64,000 nucleotides of DNA from JANPPS01 sp964242575 (lineage in GTDB: Bacteria; Pseudomonadota; Alphaproteobacteria; Acetobacterales; Acetobacteraceae), in the NCBI GenBank assembly GCA_964242575.1, contig CAXTCN010000012.1, positions 1 through 64,000 of the forward strand, in the 5' to 3' direction. A program made the position numbers and the translations under genes. The notes under the pieces are model-generated. The model saw only the letters and a list, made by a program, of their open reading frames with translations. It was not told where the DNA came from and made no database searches. This document shows positions 8,402 to 16,046 of the stretch, piece after piece (the stretch's first letter is position 1; every line of letters starts with the position of its first letter).

Positions 8402-9363
8402 AGTTTTGGCAGCGGGCCGGGCTGCGCGCCGGGCTGGCGTTCGGGGCGGCGGCGGGGAAGCCGATCCAGGCGCACGGGCTGGCGATGGACCCGGTGATGT
8501 CGGCGCTGGTGCGGTTCGCGCGCCGCGGGACGCCGCAGTTCGACGGGGTGGCGGCGATGCGCGCGGGCTACGCGGGCGGCCTGGCGGTCACCGGGCTGTG
8601 GCCGACGCCGGGCGTCAGGATGCGTTCCATGGAGGTGGCCGGGCAGCCCGGGCGGCAGTACGACCCGCCGGGCACGGCGCGCGGCAGCCTGCTGTACTTC
8701 CACGGCGGCGGCTTCATGATGGGCAGCCCGGCCACGCATGACGGCCTGTGCCGGCGGCTGTGCGCGGCGGTGGGCGTGCGGGTGGTCAGCGCGTCGTACC
8801 GCCTGGCGCCCGAGCACCCGTTCCCGGCGGCGCACGAGGACGCGGCGGCGGCGCTGGCGTGGGCGCGGGACGAGCTGCCGGGTCCGTTGCTGGTGGGCGG
8901 CGACAGCGCGGGGGCGAACCTCGCGGCGGGGCTGGCGGCCGGGCCGGGGCACGGGCTGGCGGCGCAGTTGCTGCTGTATCCCGTGGTGGACATGGTGCGG
9001 ACGCCGGGGCGTTACCCCAGCCTGGAGCAGTTCGGCGAGGGCTTCCTGTTGACGACGGAGGCGCTGGAGCAGTGCCAGCAAATGCTGCTGCCGAACGGCG
9101 CGGACATGGCGGACCCGCGGCTGTCGCCCCTCCGCCGGGACCTGTCGGGGGCGGCGCCGGCGGTGGTGGCGGTGGCGGGGTTCGACCCGTTGGCGGACCA
9201 GGGCCGCGCCTATGCGGCGGCGTTGCGGGCGGCGGGCGTTGATGCGGCGCTGCTGGACGAGGCTGGCCTGGTGCACGGCTACGCGGACTTCGCCGGGGTG
9301 GTGCCGGCGGCGCGCCGGGCGGTGGACCGGCTGGCGGCGGCGTTGGCGGAGCGGCTGCCGTGA
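8398..9363 (+). CDS. Alpha/beta hydrolase, hormone-sensitive-lipase (acetyl esterase) family
   Basis: A 321-aa esterase with all family landmarks: oxyanion motif H-G-G-G-F, nucleophile elbow G-G-D-S-A-G, acid in V-A-G-F-D-P-L-A-D, and His in L-V-H-G-Y-A-D-F. It probably hydrolyses short-chain acyl esters in the cytoplasm. The start overlaps the L,D-transpeptidase stop. Compare the relative at 19677-20744, which has lost the serine. Confidence 0.93.
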   Translation: MKFWQRAGLRAGLAFGAAAGKPIQAHGLAMDPVMSALVRFARRGTPQFDGVAAMRAGYAGGLAVTGLWPTPGVRMRSMEVAGQPGRQYDPPGTARGSLLYFHGGGFMMGSPATHDGLCRRLCAAVGVRVVSASYRLAPEHPFPAAHEDAAAALAWARDELPGPLLVGGDSAGANLAAGLAAGPGHGLAAQLLLYPVVDMVRTPGRYPSLEQFGEGFLLTTEALEQCQQMLLPNGADMADPRLSPLRRDLSGAAPAVVAVAGFDPLADQGRAYAAALRAAGVDAALLDEAGLVHGYADFAGVVPAARRAVDRLAAALAERLP

Positions 9364-9432
9364 CACCACAGTATATAAGGACGGTGTGGGCGTGGTTGCG
9401 CCAGGGCCGGGAACAGGGTGCGGAGAGCTTGC

Positions 9433-9849
9433 ATGCGTAGAGACCCGGTGTTGTTCGCCTGGGTGGCCGGCCTCGGCCTGGCCGCGCTGGTGTATGTCGT
9501 GGGCCCGGACCGGTTCCTGTTCCGGCTGCTGGACACGCTGCACGTGCTGGGCTGGCAGATTGGCGAGTTCATCGCCGACCTGTCGAACCTAGCGTTGGAC
9601 CTGGTGCGGGCGCTGGCGATCGGGCTGTATGCCACGTTCCTGGCGCTCGGCATCGCGGTGGCCCGGCGCGGCGGGCGCTCGCGCGGCGCGCTGCTGATCG
9701 TGAGCGTGCTGTTTTTCCTGCTGGCGAACGGGGCGCTGGAGGGCAGCGTGCCGAACGCGCGCTGGATGGCGGCGCTGGTGCTGACGGGCGCTGGAGCCGC
9801 GGTCATGACGGCCCGGCTGCGCCAGCCGGGCACCGTCACGTTACATTAA
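9433..9849 (+). CDS. Small integral membrane protein
   Basis: A 138-aa protein with about three to four predicted membrane segments (residues about 7-25, 55-78, 90-108 and 115-130) and no recognised domain. The ATG at 9433 was chosen over an earlier GTG. It ends 15 bp before the convergent gene at 9864-10241. Function unknown. Confidence 0.7.
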   Translation: MRRDPVLFAWVAGLGLAALVYVVGPDRFLFRLLDTLHVLGWQIGEFIADLSNLALDLVRALAIGLYATFLALGIAVARRGGRSRGALLIVSVLFFLLANGALEGSVPNARWMAALVLTGAGAAVMTARLRQPGTVTLH

Positions 9850-9863
9850 GGCGCGCCGCCGGG

Positions 9864-10241
9864 TCACAGCGTTGCGAGGGCCTCGGCCATGGTCGGCCAC
9901 TCGCCGCAATCCGTGCCGGTGCGGCTGCACCAGACGGTGATGGCTTGGCCGTTGCGGGCCAGGCCCCAGCGGGACCATGGGTCGTTTTGGCAGTAAACCA
10001 GGGCGTAGGACGCGCAGTGCGGGCCGGTGTCCGGCAGGCCGGGTTCGATCACGACGCGGCCATAGCGGGCGGCGCCGGCGTGGTTGATCCAGTTATGCAG
10101 GGCGGCGCGGTCCTGCAAGGTGAACCCGCACGGCGGAGCCATGCCCTCGGGCAGGCGGCCGGCCAGGCGGCGCTGGAGCGGGAATTGCAGGATGGTGGCA
10201 GTCGGCGAGACGGCAGGCGATAAGTGTGCAGCGGTGATCAT
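9864..10241 (-). CDS. Hypothetical cytoplasmic protein, Cys- and Trp-containing
   Basis: A 125-aa protein of unknown family. It begins with a Thr/Pro-rich arm. A compact part follows with five Cys residues (one near residue 38, then C-A-S-Y-A-L-V-Y-C, V-W-C-S and D-C-G-E-W) and repeated Trp. GGGGGAT lies 3 bases before the ATG and supports the start. It is convergent with the membrane-protein gene at 9433-9849. No function is proposed. Confidence 0.68.
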   Translation of the reverse strand: MITAAHLSPAVSPTATILQFPLQRRLAGRLPEGMAPPCGFTLQDRAALHNWINHAGAARYGRVVIEPGLPDTGPHCASYALVYCQNDPWSRWGLARNGQAITVWCSRTGTDCGEWPTMAEALATL

Positions 10242-10497
10242 CGGATCCCCCTAACGCCCGGAAATTCGGGTCGTCAGCAATATCCAGGGCGTGAAGCGCT
10301 GCCGCTGTGACCTACGTCACACTGGGTTGCGTGGGGCAGGACTAGCAGCAAACGCGTTCACTTAGGCACCCCTTAATCTCGCATGAACTGTCGCAGGCGG
10401 TCTGGTGTGGCCTAAATGCAACTTCAGATTGTGGCGAAACTTTGTCCGCAAGCCACGCGGACCGGCGTGGGCTAGTGCCGCGTGGGCTTGCCAGGGG

Positions 10498-10626
10498 TTA
10501 CTTCTTGCCGGGCTCGGGCCGCGGCGGCGGCGTGTTGCTGGCGGCGGCGGATTTGACAGCGGCGGCGGTCTTGGACGCCTTGGGCTTCTTGGCCTCGCGG
10601 TTGGACTTCTGTTCACCTTTTGCCAT
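10498..10626 (-). CDS. Small basic Lys/Ala/Pro-rich protein (MAKGEQK type)
   Basis: A 42-aa protein beginning M-A-K-G-E-Q-K-S-N-R-E-A-K-K-P-K, a short signature that recurs in many alphaproteobacterial small proteins of unknown function. The rest is Lys/Ala then Pro-rich. AAGGAG lies 7 bases before the ATG, a strong ribosome site that supports a real gene despite its size. The interval 10242-10497 upstream of the neighbouring gene shows no coding signal. Confidence 0.75.
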   Translation of the reverse strand: MAKGEQKSNREAKKPKASKTAAAVKSAAASNTPPPRPEPGKK

Positions 10627-10762
10627 GGCACGGCTCCTTGTTTGCGACATTTGCAACGCCCATAAAGTCCGCCCGGCCATTGTGGAATGCAAGGGGTTTG
10701 CAGGCCGCGCAAGACCGGCATGGGGCGTTGCCCGTCCCGGCCCAGCAGCGTTAACCGATTCT

Positions 10763-10951
10763 TCAGGTTTGGCGGGTAGCCTGTCCGGATGAGAGGGCGC
10801 GCAGCATCTGCATCGGCGGCGAGGTGGGTTCCGGATCGGTGTCGGGCGGCTCCTGCAACGGCGGCACGTCGTTCGGCGCGTCGCTAGGCGGCGGGTCCCA
10901 GATGGGGATGGGCGTTGGCGTGGGGATGGGTTCTGGCATTTGCGCGCGCAT
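10763..10951 (-). CDS. Small proline-rich protein
   Basis: A 62-aa protein, about one third Pro, starting M-R-A-Q-M-P-E-P-I-P and dominated by P-x and D-P-P turns, so probably unstructured. CGGAGG precedes the ATG at good spacing, which is the main argument that it is translated. No function known. Confidence 0.6.
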   Translation of the reverse strand: MRAQMPEPIPTPTPIPIWDPPPSDAPNDVPPLQEPPDTDPEPTSPPMQMLRALSSGQATRQT

Positions 10952-11017
10952 GGTGTCCTCCGGTTCAAGGCGGTGCAGCGTTCTGGGTTAACGCAGGCGG
11001 GGCAGGTCGGATGCGTG

Positions 11018-11050
11018 CAAAAGCGAACCGGGCCTTGCGGGGCCCGGTTC
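11018..11050 (-). terminator. Rho-independent terminator after the RTX-type gene
   Basis: A 10-bp perfect stem, GAACCGGGCC at 11025-11034 and its complement at 11041-11050, closes a 6-base loop. On the minus strand it is followed by GCTTTTGC. It sits about 50 bp past the stop of the RTX-type gene, as expected for its terminator. Confidence 0.85.
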
Positions 11051-11103
11051 CTGGCGGCTGTTGGGGTGGAAAGCGTGGGTTAACTGAACGTGCGGCGCAC
11101 GGC

Positions 11104-12327
11104 TTAGCTGAACGTGGTGCCGCTGATGCTGCTGACGCCCAGGAAGTCGATCCGGGTGCCGTCCGTCAGCGTGACGCTGGTGCTGGCCACGCCTGCGACC
11201 ACGGTGCGGGTGCCGGTGCCGCTCGGGCCGAGCGCGCCGGCCACCTCGTTGGCGCTGTAGCCGCCCAGGCTCACGCGGTCCTCGGGGGCGAAGTCCACGA
11301 TCTGCACGGCGCCGCTGGCGCGGCCCTGGGCGATGGCGAACACGTCCCGGCTCGCGCCGCCGCTCACGGTGGAGTTCGCGCCGGCGAAGATGGTGTCGCT
11401 GCCCGCGCCGCCGTAGATGCGCGCGGCGCCCGCCACCGAGGCCACGAAGATGTTGTTGGCGGACGAGTTCGCGCCCGACAGCGTTTCGTTGCCCGCGCCG
11501 GCGAACAGCACGGTCTGGTTGGCGCCGTTGGCGAACAACTGGTCGCCGCTGGCGGCGCCGAACAGGGTGGAGCTTGCGCCGGTGCCGCCGACGATGGAGC
11601 TGTTGCCGCCGGTGCCGGCCGCGAACAGGCCGCCGCCGGAGCCTGCGAACACCGTGCTGCTGCCGGTGCCGCCCAGCACGGTGGCGCGGCCCGCGCCGCC
11701 CACGAACAAGAAGTTGGAGGCGTTCTCGGCCACCAGCACGGTGCCGTTGCCGCCGAAGATGGTGTCGGTGCCGCCGGGCTGGGACGAGCCTGCGACGGTG
11801 TCGGACGTACCGGACAACGTGACCACGTCCGATCCGGTGCCGAGGAAGATGAGGTTCGCGCCGCCGCCGGCCGCGACGGTGTTGTTGCCGGACTGCGCGA
11901 CGATGGTGTCGTTGCCGGACCCGGTGGTGATGCTGAACCCCGCGCCGCCGATGGTCGGGATGCCAATGAGATTGTTGCCGTCGCCGGTGAGGATGATGCC
12001 GGACCCGCCGCCGGCATTGAACGTGAGGTTGCCGCTGTCGGCCAGCACGCGCTGGCTCAATCCGCCCGCGCCCACGACCGTGCTGGCGCCGCCGGTGTTC
12101 ACCACGACGCTGGTGACGGCCGTTTGCAGGACGGTGGTGGTGTTCGGCGCCGTGGTCTGCACAAGGCCCGCGCCGGTCGGCGGGTTGGTGTTGCCGCCGA
12201 CCGTCAGGGTCCCGGCGGTTATGGCCTGGTTGATGGCGGTCTGGATTGCGGTCGAAAGGCCGTTGCGGTCGTTCGACCCGGCGTTCACCGCAATCGTATT
12301 TCCATTTGAGCCTGTAATGGTCGCCAT
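11104..12327 (-). CDS. RTX-type repeat protein (calcium-binding beta-roll), stand-alone
   Basis: A 407-aa, low-charge, Gly/Ser/Thr/Asn-rich protein. From about residue 60 it has many turns of the nonapeptide type (G-D-G-N-N-L-I, G-S-G-N-D-T-I-V, G-T-G-S-D-V-V-T-L-S-G, G-G-A-G-S-D-T-I-F-A-G-A), which fold as a beta-roll and often bind Ca2+. The C-terminus (V-Q-I-V-D-F-A-P-E-D-R-V, then D-G-T-R-I-D-F-L-G-V) resembles the capping and secretion-signal region of type I-secreted RTX proteins. No ABC/HlyD exporter is adjacent. The start is preceded by AAGGGG and an 8-bp inverted repeat. Confidence 0.82.
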   Translation of the reverse strand: MATITGSNGNTIAVNAGSNDRNGLSTAIQTAINQAITAGTLTVGGNTNPPTGAGLVQTTAPNTTTVLQTAVTSVVVNTGGASTVVGAGGLSQRVLADSGNLTFNAGGGSGIILTGDGNNLIGIPTIGGAGFSITTGSGNDTIVAQSGNNTVAAGGGANLIFLGTGSDVVTLSGTSDTVAGSSQPGGTDTIFGGNGTVLVAENASNFLFVGGAGRATVLGGTGSSTVFAGSGGGLFAAGTGGNSSIVGGTGASSTLFGAASGDQLFANGANQTVLFAGAGNETLSGANSSANNIFVASVAGAARIYGGAGSDTIFAGANSTVSGGASRDVFAIAQGRASGAVQIVDFAPEDRVSLGGYSANEVAGALGPSGTGTRTVVAGVASTSVTLTDGTRIDFLGVSSISGTTFS

Positions 12328-12330
12328 CGG

Positions 12331-12358
12331 TGATAACCCCTTCTTAGTTTGGTTATCA
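12331..12358. promoter_or_regulatory. Inverted repeat in the leader of the RTX-type gene
   Basis: TGATAACC at 12331-12338 and GGTTATCA at 12351-12358 are perfect complements around a 12-base loop. The loop includes the likely ribosome site of the RTX-type gene. It could be a protein operator or an RNA hairpin that hides the ribosome site. The AT-rich stretch beyond it, to 12548, probably carries the promoter; no clear -35/-10 pair was assigned. Confidence 0.5.
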
Positions 12359-12548
12359 AACCGATTAGCTCATGCCCCAGAGTCCGGCAACCATAAATTA
12401 AGGTCAAACGCAAAGTAGATTGAAACAATTCATGACAACGCAGCGCATGTCATAGCAACGACAGACCTCCTTTAACAGCATGTAACGCGGATTTACTACT
12501 AACCTCGTAGTCTATAACGGTGTTGTAACGCGATGCCAGGGGTGGCCT

Positions 12549-13364
12549 TCACTGCTGTCGCAGGGCGGCGGCGACCGCGTCCTTGCCCCATTGCCGTTCT
12601 AGCCGCCGCACCGTGAAATGCGCGCGGGCCAGGGCGTCATACTGCGCCATGAACGCCGCGTTAATCGCGGCGCCGCACACCGCGCCCGCCACCGGCACCG
12701 CCTGCGCCGCCAGCTTCTGGCCGAGCTGCACGCCGTAGCGCGCCGCCACCTCGGACATCAGCCGCACCAACGAGCCGCCTTGCAGCAGCAGGCGGGTCGG
12801 GAAGTAGCCCGCCTCGTTGCTGGCGCCGTCCGGGCCGGGCAGGCCGGTGCGCAGCGCGAACACCTCTAGGCAGGCGCGGCGGCTGGTCTCGGTCGTGAGG
12901 TCCTCGCCCTCCTCCTGCGCGATGCGGGCGATGCGGCGCATGATCGCCAAGGTTGTGACCGCCGCGTCCGGCGCGAATCCAAGCAGCCCGGCCGCGCCGC
13001 CCGCCGCGCCGGACATCGCCACCCCAAAGCCGGCCCGGCGTCCGCTGGTGCGCGGCGGCGCGGCGCCGGCCGGGGCGGGCAGACCCAGCACCGCGATGTC
13101 GAACGCGCGGGCCAGCGCGGTTTCGGCCACGCCCTGCAACGACGCGCTCAGGCCGGGCAACGCCAGCAACGTCCCGGCGCCCCAGCCGCCCAGCATTCCC
13201 AGCGCCATCCGCCCCGCGCCGCCGAGCGCGCTTCCCAGTATGTCCGCGAGCCGCGACGCGAGGCCCGGTCCCTGTTGCAGGCGCGCGTAGGCCGCCCGCA
13301 GCTCCGCACGGGCGGCGTCGGGCATAGCGGCGTCGGGCATGGTGGGTTGGACAGTGAGCGACAT
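12549..13364 (-). CDS. EcsC-family protein
   Basis: A 271-aa protein. An amphipathic N-terminal region (A-L-A-R-A-F-D-I-A-V) is followed by a Gly/Ala-rich central helix pair (A-M-S-G-A-A-G-G-A-A-G-L-L-G-F). The EcsC core has I-M-R-R-I-A-R-I-A-Q-E-E-G, A-C-L-E-V-F-A-L and V-P-V-A-G-A-V-C-G-A-A-I-N. The family is named after an ABC-transporter-linked Bacillus protein; its biochemical role is unknown. The ATG at 13364 was chosen because upstream codons look non-coding. Confidence 0.85.
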   Translation of the reverse strand: MSLTVQPTMPDAAMPDAARAELRAAYARLQQGPGLASRLADILGSALGGAGRMALGMLGGWGAGTLLALPGLSASLQGVAETALARAFDIAVLGLPAPAGAAPPRTSGRRAGFGVAMSGAAGGAAGLLGFAPDAAVTTLAIMRRIARIAQEEGEDLTTETSRRACLEVFALRTGLPGPDGASNEAGYFPTRLLLQGGSLVRLMSEVAARYGVQLGQKLAAQAVPVAGAVCGAAINAAFMAQYDALARAHFTVRRLERQWGKDAVAAALRQQ

Positions 13365-13433
13365 GGCGGCCTCATGCAGTGGGAGGGAATTTGAACGCGG
13401 CAGAGTAAGCCTGGTTAGGAATTGTGAAACGGG

Positions 13434-13475
13434 TTGACCCTGGCCCGTTAGGAAAACTAGCTTCCAATTGGAACA
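13434..13475 (+). promoter_or_regulatory. Candidate promoter and 12-bp palindrome before the replication-type operon
   Basis: TTGACC (13434-13439) and CTAGCT (13457-13462) are separated by 17 bp, a plausible sigma-70-like pair. Overlapping its downstream edge is the perfect palindrome TTCCAATTGGAA at 13462-13473, placed where a repressor would block transcription. The first gene starts at 13490. The -10 match is poor, so this is tentative. Confidence 0.4.
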
Positions 13476-13489
13476 TTTAGAGAACGTAA

Positions 13490-13690
13490 ATGGCACAGAA
13501 CGCGCCCTCGCCGATTTCGCCTGTCGAGGCTCCACGCCCGCCGCGCCGGCCGTTGTATGTAGTGCGCGGCCGGCCCGGGCGGGAGGACCGCGGGCCGTTG
13601 CCGTCGGGCCACGCGCTGTCCTGGGACGCCATCACCGCCGGCACCGTGCTGGACCAGGCGCAATACCCCTACCCCGTGTTCCCGCGTTGA
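13490..13690 (+). CDS. Small protein at the head of the phage replication-type operon
   Basis: A 66-aa protein, Pro/Arg-rich at the start (residues 6-35) and ending Y-P-Y-P-V-F-P-R. No domain recognised. Its TGA overlaps the TTG start of the next gene (TTGA), which suggests translational coupling and makes a real gene likely. It opens the operon that leads to the RepA-like ATPase. Confidence 0.55.
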   Translation: MAQNAPSPISPVEAPRPPRRPLYVVRGRPGREDRGPLPSGHALSWDAITAGTVLDQAQYPYPVFPR

Positions 13691-14139
13691 CCGTCCAGGA
13701 CCGCGAAGACGGCCAGCGCATCGGCTGGCATCCGCTGGACCCGCCGGGGCCGCACCGCGCGGCGTCGTTGCTGGGGCAACTGGTGGCGTCCGGCATGATG
13801 CCGCGGGACTGGGCGTTGCAGGCGTTGCTGGGCGCGGCCGAGCGGTTGCGCCCGCCGCACGCCAGCGCCACCGGGCTGCGGATGCGGCTGGCGCACCGGT
13901 TGGACGACGCCGTGCGGGACCACGAACGCCTGCGCGCCCGCGCCACGACCGACGTGCGGCGCGCGGTGCTGGCGCCGATCCTGGCCCGGCGGCCCAAGGC
14001 AGAGCTGCTGGCGCTGGCCGCCGGCGCTGACCCGGATGAGGCGTTGCGCCCGCGCGAGCGTCTGGCGTTGATCGAAACCGAAGTGGCCTGGGCGCTGCGC
14101 ACCGGCGCGTTGCGGACGGGCGTGCCGTGTGCCGGATAG
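13687..14139 (+). CDS. Phage replication-operon protein of unknown function
   Basis: A 150-aa protein starting at TTG 13687, which overlaps the previous stop. It is helical and Arg/Ala/Leu-rich (G-A-A-E-R-L-R, then R-M-R-L-A-H-R-L-D-D-A-V-R-D), with a middle that could bind DNA. It ends 11 bp inside the ATPase gene, so the two are coupled. Position before a RepA-like ATPase suggests a primase- or helicase-accessory role; that is inference. Confidence 0.65.
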   Translation: MTVQDREDGQRIGWHPLDPPGPHRAASLLGQLVASGMMPRDWALQALLGAAERLRPPHASATGLRMRLAHRLDDAVRDHERLRARATTDVRRAVLAPILARRPKAELLALAAGADPDEALRPRERLALIETEVAWALRTGALRTGVPCAG

Positions 14140-15370
14140 CGCGTGGAACCTGTATGACGGCCCTGCCTCGCCCGAGTTGCTGGCATGGCCGGCGTCGTTG
14201 CCGGAGGCGGAGGGCATTCCACCGCGCGAGTGGCTGCTGGGCACCCGGCTGGTGCGCCGCTTCGTGAGCCTGCTGGTGGCGCCCGGCGGCGTCGGCAAGT
14301 CTGCGTTGGCGCTGGCGACCGCGGTCAGCCTGGCGTCCGGGCGCAACATCCTGGACGAGCACGTGCATCACAGCGTGCCGGCCTGGGTTTTGAACCTGGA
14401 GGACCCGGCCGATGAGCTGAACCGCCGGGTCGCGGCGCTGATGCGGCTGCACGGCATCGGGCCGGAGGCGCTGCACGACCGGCTGTTCCTGCACCACGGG
14501 CGGGACCGCCGCCTGGTGATGGCGGCCGGCGTCGATGGCGCGGTGACCTACCCGGACCAGGACGGCGTGCTGGCGCAGATGCGGCACCGGGGCATTGGCC
14601 TGGTGGTGGTGGACCCGTTCGTGAAGTCGCACACCTTGGACGAGAACAGCAACGCGCACATGGACGCTGCCGCGACGGCGTGGGCCGAGGTGGCGGAGGC
14701 CGCGGGGGCGGCGGTGCTGCTGGTGCACCACGTCCGCAAGGCCGGGACCAGCGGGCCGGAAACCTCGGTGGACGCGGCGCGCGGGGCCAAGGCGCTGTCG
14801 GACGCCGCCCGCAGCGCCACGGTGCTGTCGCCCATGACGACGGACGAGGCCGAGCAGCTTGGCGTGGGCGCGGACGAGCGTTGGCGGCATGTGTGGCTGG
14901 ACGACGCCAAGGCGAACATGGCGCCGCGCGGGGGCAAGGCGCGCTGGTTCCGCATGGAAACGGTGACGCTCGGCAACGGCACGGCCCTGTATCCGCACGG
15001 GGACCAGGTGGCGGCGATCCAGCCGTGGCGGCCCAGCAGCCCGTGGGCGGCGCACTCGACGGCGCTGTTGAACGCGGTGCTGGACCGGCTGGCGGCCGGG
15101 CCGTCGCCCGGGGTGCTGTACGCGCCGACGCGCCGCGGCCGGGTCGCGCCGGGGTGGGGCGGGCGTCCTCTGGTGCAGATGCTGGGCGTGGCGGAGGCGC
15201 AGGCGGCGGTGATGCTGGAGACGTGGCTGCGCAGCGGCGTGCTCACGGTGGTCAGCTACCGCGACCCGGTGCAGCGGCGCGAGCGCAACGGCCTCAATGT
15301 GGTGGACGCGCTGCGTCCGACGCGGGTGGCGGATTTTACCAATGAAGGGATGGACGATGAGCGGAATTGA
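14129..15370 (+). CDS. RepA-like AAA ATPase (RecA-fold helicase/loader, AAA_25 type)
   Basis: A 413-aa protein from a GTG start. Walker A is A-P-G-G-V-G-K-S-A-L-A near residue 52 and Walker B is G-L-V-V-V-D-P-F. A sensor-like block L-L-V-H-H-V-R-K-A-G follows, with the D-A-A-R-G-A-K-A-L segment typical of phage/plasmid RepA-type ATPases. The C-terminus (about 300-413) is a small helical domain. Likely role: replicative helicase or its loader in an element's replication. It overlaps its neighbours on both sides, and the next gene contains a repeat array that looks like an origin. Confidence 0.86.
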   Translation: MPDSAWNLYDGPASPELLAWPASLPEAEGIPPREWLLGTRLVRRFVSLLVAPGGVGKSALALATAVSLASGRNILDEHVHHSVPAWVLNLEDPADELNRRVAALMRLHGIGPEALHDRLFLHHGRDRRLVMAAGVDGAVTYPDQDGVLAQMRHRGIGLVVVDPFVKSHTLDENSNAHMDAAATAWAEVAEAAGAAVLLVHHVRKAGTSGPETSVDAARGAKALSDAARSATVLSPMTTDEAEQLGVGADERWRHVWLDDAKANMAPRGGKARWFRMETVTLGNGTALYPHGDQVAAIQPWRPSSPWAAHSTALLNAVLDRLAAGPSPGVLYAPTRRGRVAPGWGGRPLVQMLGVAEAQAAVMLETWLRSGVLTVVSYRDPVQRRERNGLNVVDALRPTRVADFTNEGMDDERN

Positions 15371-16046
15371 TGCGGGAATTGATGCAGGCGGGACGCCACG
15401 AATTGATGCGGCAATTGATGCGGGAGCGGGGCCTGTGGCCTCGGGCGCATCAATTCCCCCCAGTTCCACTGGGGGAATTGATGCGCCCGATGCCGCACGG
15501 CCGGGGAAAACAGCGGGAATTGATGCGCGTTCTGATGCGCGAATTGATGCGGGGGCGCGCCCTCGAGTTGATGCGGCTTTTGATGCGGCTTTTGATGCGC
15601 GGGCGCGCAACCCGGACGGCCAGCGCGCCGATGCGGCGTTCGTGCTGGCCCGGCTGCACGAGGCCGGGGCCACGTTGCTGTCGCTGCCGCACACCGGGCA
15701 CGGCACGCAACTGCGCCAGGGCGGGTTGGAGTGGGTGCGGGACGCGGCCACGGGCTATGGCGCGGCACCCGCCCGGCTGCGTCCGCCGGTGCCGAGCGCC
15801 GCCGCGATCGACCGGATGGACGTGGCGCTGGCGTGGATTTCGCTCATTCCCGAGGACAAGCGCGTGCTGCGCCGGGTGGTGGGCGCGCGCAGCCTGATTA
15901 GCCCGATGACCGGGCGGCACGTTTACAGTTGGCGGCGGATCGGCGCGGCGGTGGGGGCGGACCACAAGGCGATGCAGCGGTGGCACGCGCAGGGGGTGGA
16001 CCTTATCGTGGCGGCGTTGAACGCGCCGCGTACGAGTACGCGGTGA
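15357..16046 (+). CDS. DUF6362-type phage protein with repeat-encoded N-terminus
   Basis: A 229-aa protein with two parts. Residues about 1-85 are low-complexity with recurring I-D-A, encoded by the iteron-like DNA repeats. From about residue 90 a conserved domain begins: F-V-L-A-R-L-H-E-A-G-A-T-L-L, R-P-P-V-P-S-A-A-A-I-D-R-M-D, R-R-V-V-G-A-R-S-L-I-S-P-M-T-G, S-W-R-R-I-G-A-A-V-G, then K-A-M-Q-R-W-H. This matches phage DUF6362 proteins and ends in a helix-turn-helix-like segment. AAGGG precedes the ATG at 15357. The 3' end overlaps the convergent glycosyltransferase gene by 44 bp. Confidence 0.8.
   Translation: MSGIDAGIDAGGTPRIDAAIDAGAGPVASGASIPPSSTGGIDAPDAARPGKTAGIDARSDARIDAGARPRVDAAFDAAFDARARNPDGQRADAAFVLARLHEAGATLLSLPHTGHGTQLRQGGLEWVRDAATGYGAAPARLRPPVPSAAAIDRMDVALAWISLIPEDKRVLRRVVGARSLISPMTGRHVYSWRRIGAAVGADHKAMQRWHAQGVDLIVAALNAPRTSTR
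15364..15599 (+). repeat. Iteron-like array, 11-bp unit GAATTGATGCG in 12-bp register
   Basis: Direct copies start at 15364, 15376, 15400, 15412, 15475, 15517, 15529, 15541, 15565, 15577 and 15589. Six are exact or one base off; the last ones are variants such as CTTTTGATGCG. One inverted copy is at 15446-15456. Most steps are 12 or 24 bp. The array lies inside the coding sequence, in frame, directly after the RepA-like ATPase gene. Confidence 0.9.
15441..15490. repeat. Perfect 20-bp inverted repeat (hairpin) within the iteron array
   Basis: Bases 15441-15460 are fully complementary to 15471-15490 around the 10-base loop CAGTTCCACT. Each arm contains one copy of the iteron unit, in opposite orientation. 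The stem ends in runs of five C and five G. There is no T-tract, so it is not a terminator. Confidence 0.92.

Noticed and set aside
10042..10050. tRNA T-loop-like GGTTCGATC
   Set aside because: Lies inside a coding region and no acceptor or anticodon stem can be drawn around it. No tRNA was found in the window.
13434..13462. Copy of the shared phage promoter before the replication-type operon
   Set aside because: It has TTGACC and a 17-bp spacer, but neither the spacer sequence nor the AT(A/G)CC end matches; kept only as an ordinary promoter guess.
15364..15599. CRISPR array
   Set aside because: Units are 11 bp in 12-bp register with no unique spacers and no cas genes.
13457..15751. Very long minus-strand open frame opposite the replication-type operon
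   Set aside because: Arg/His/Pro-rich text with no domain; the plus strand has Walker motifs and coupled starts.
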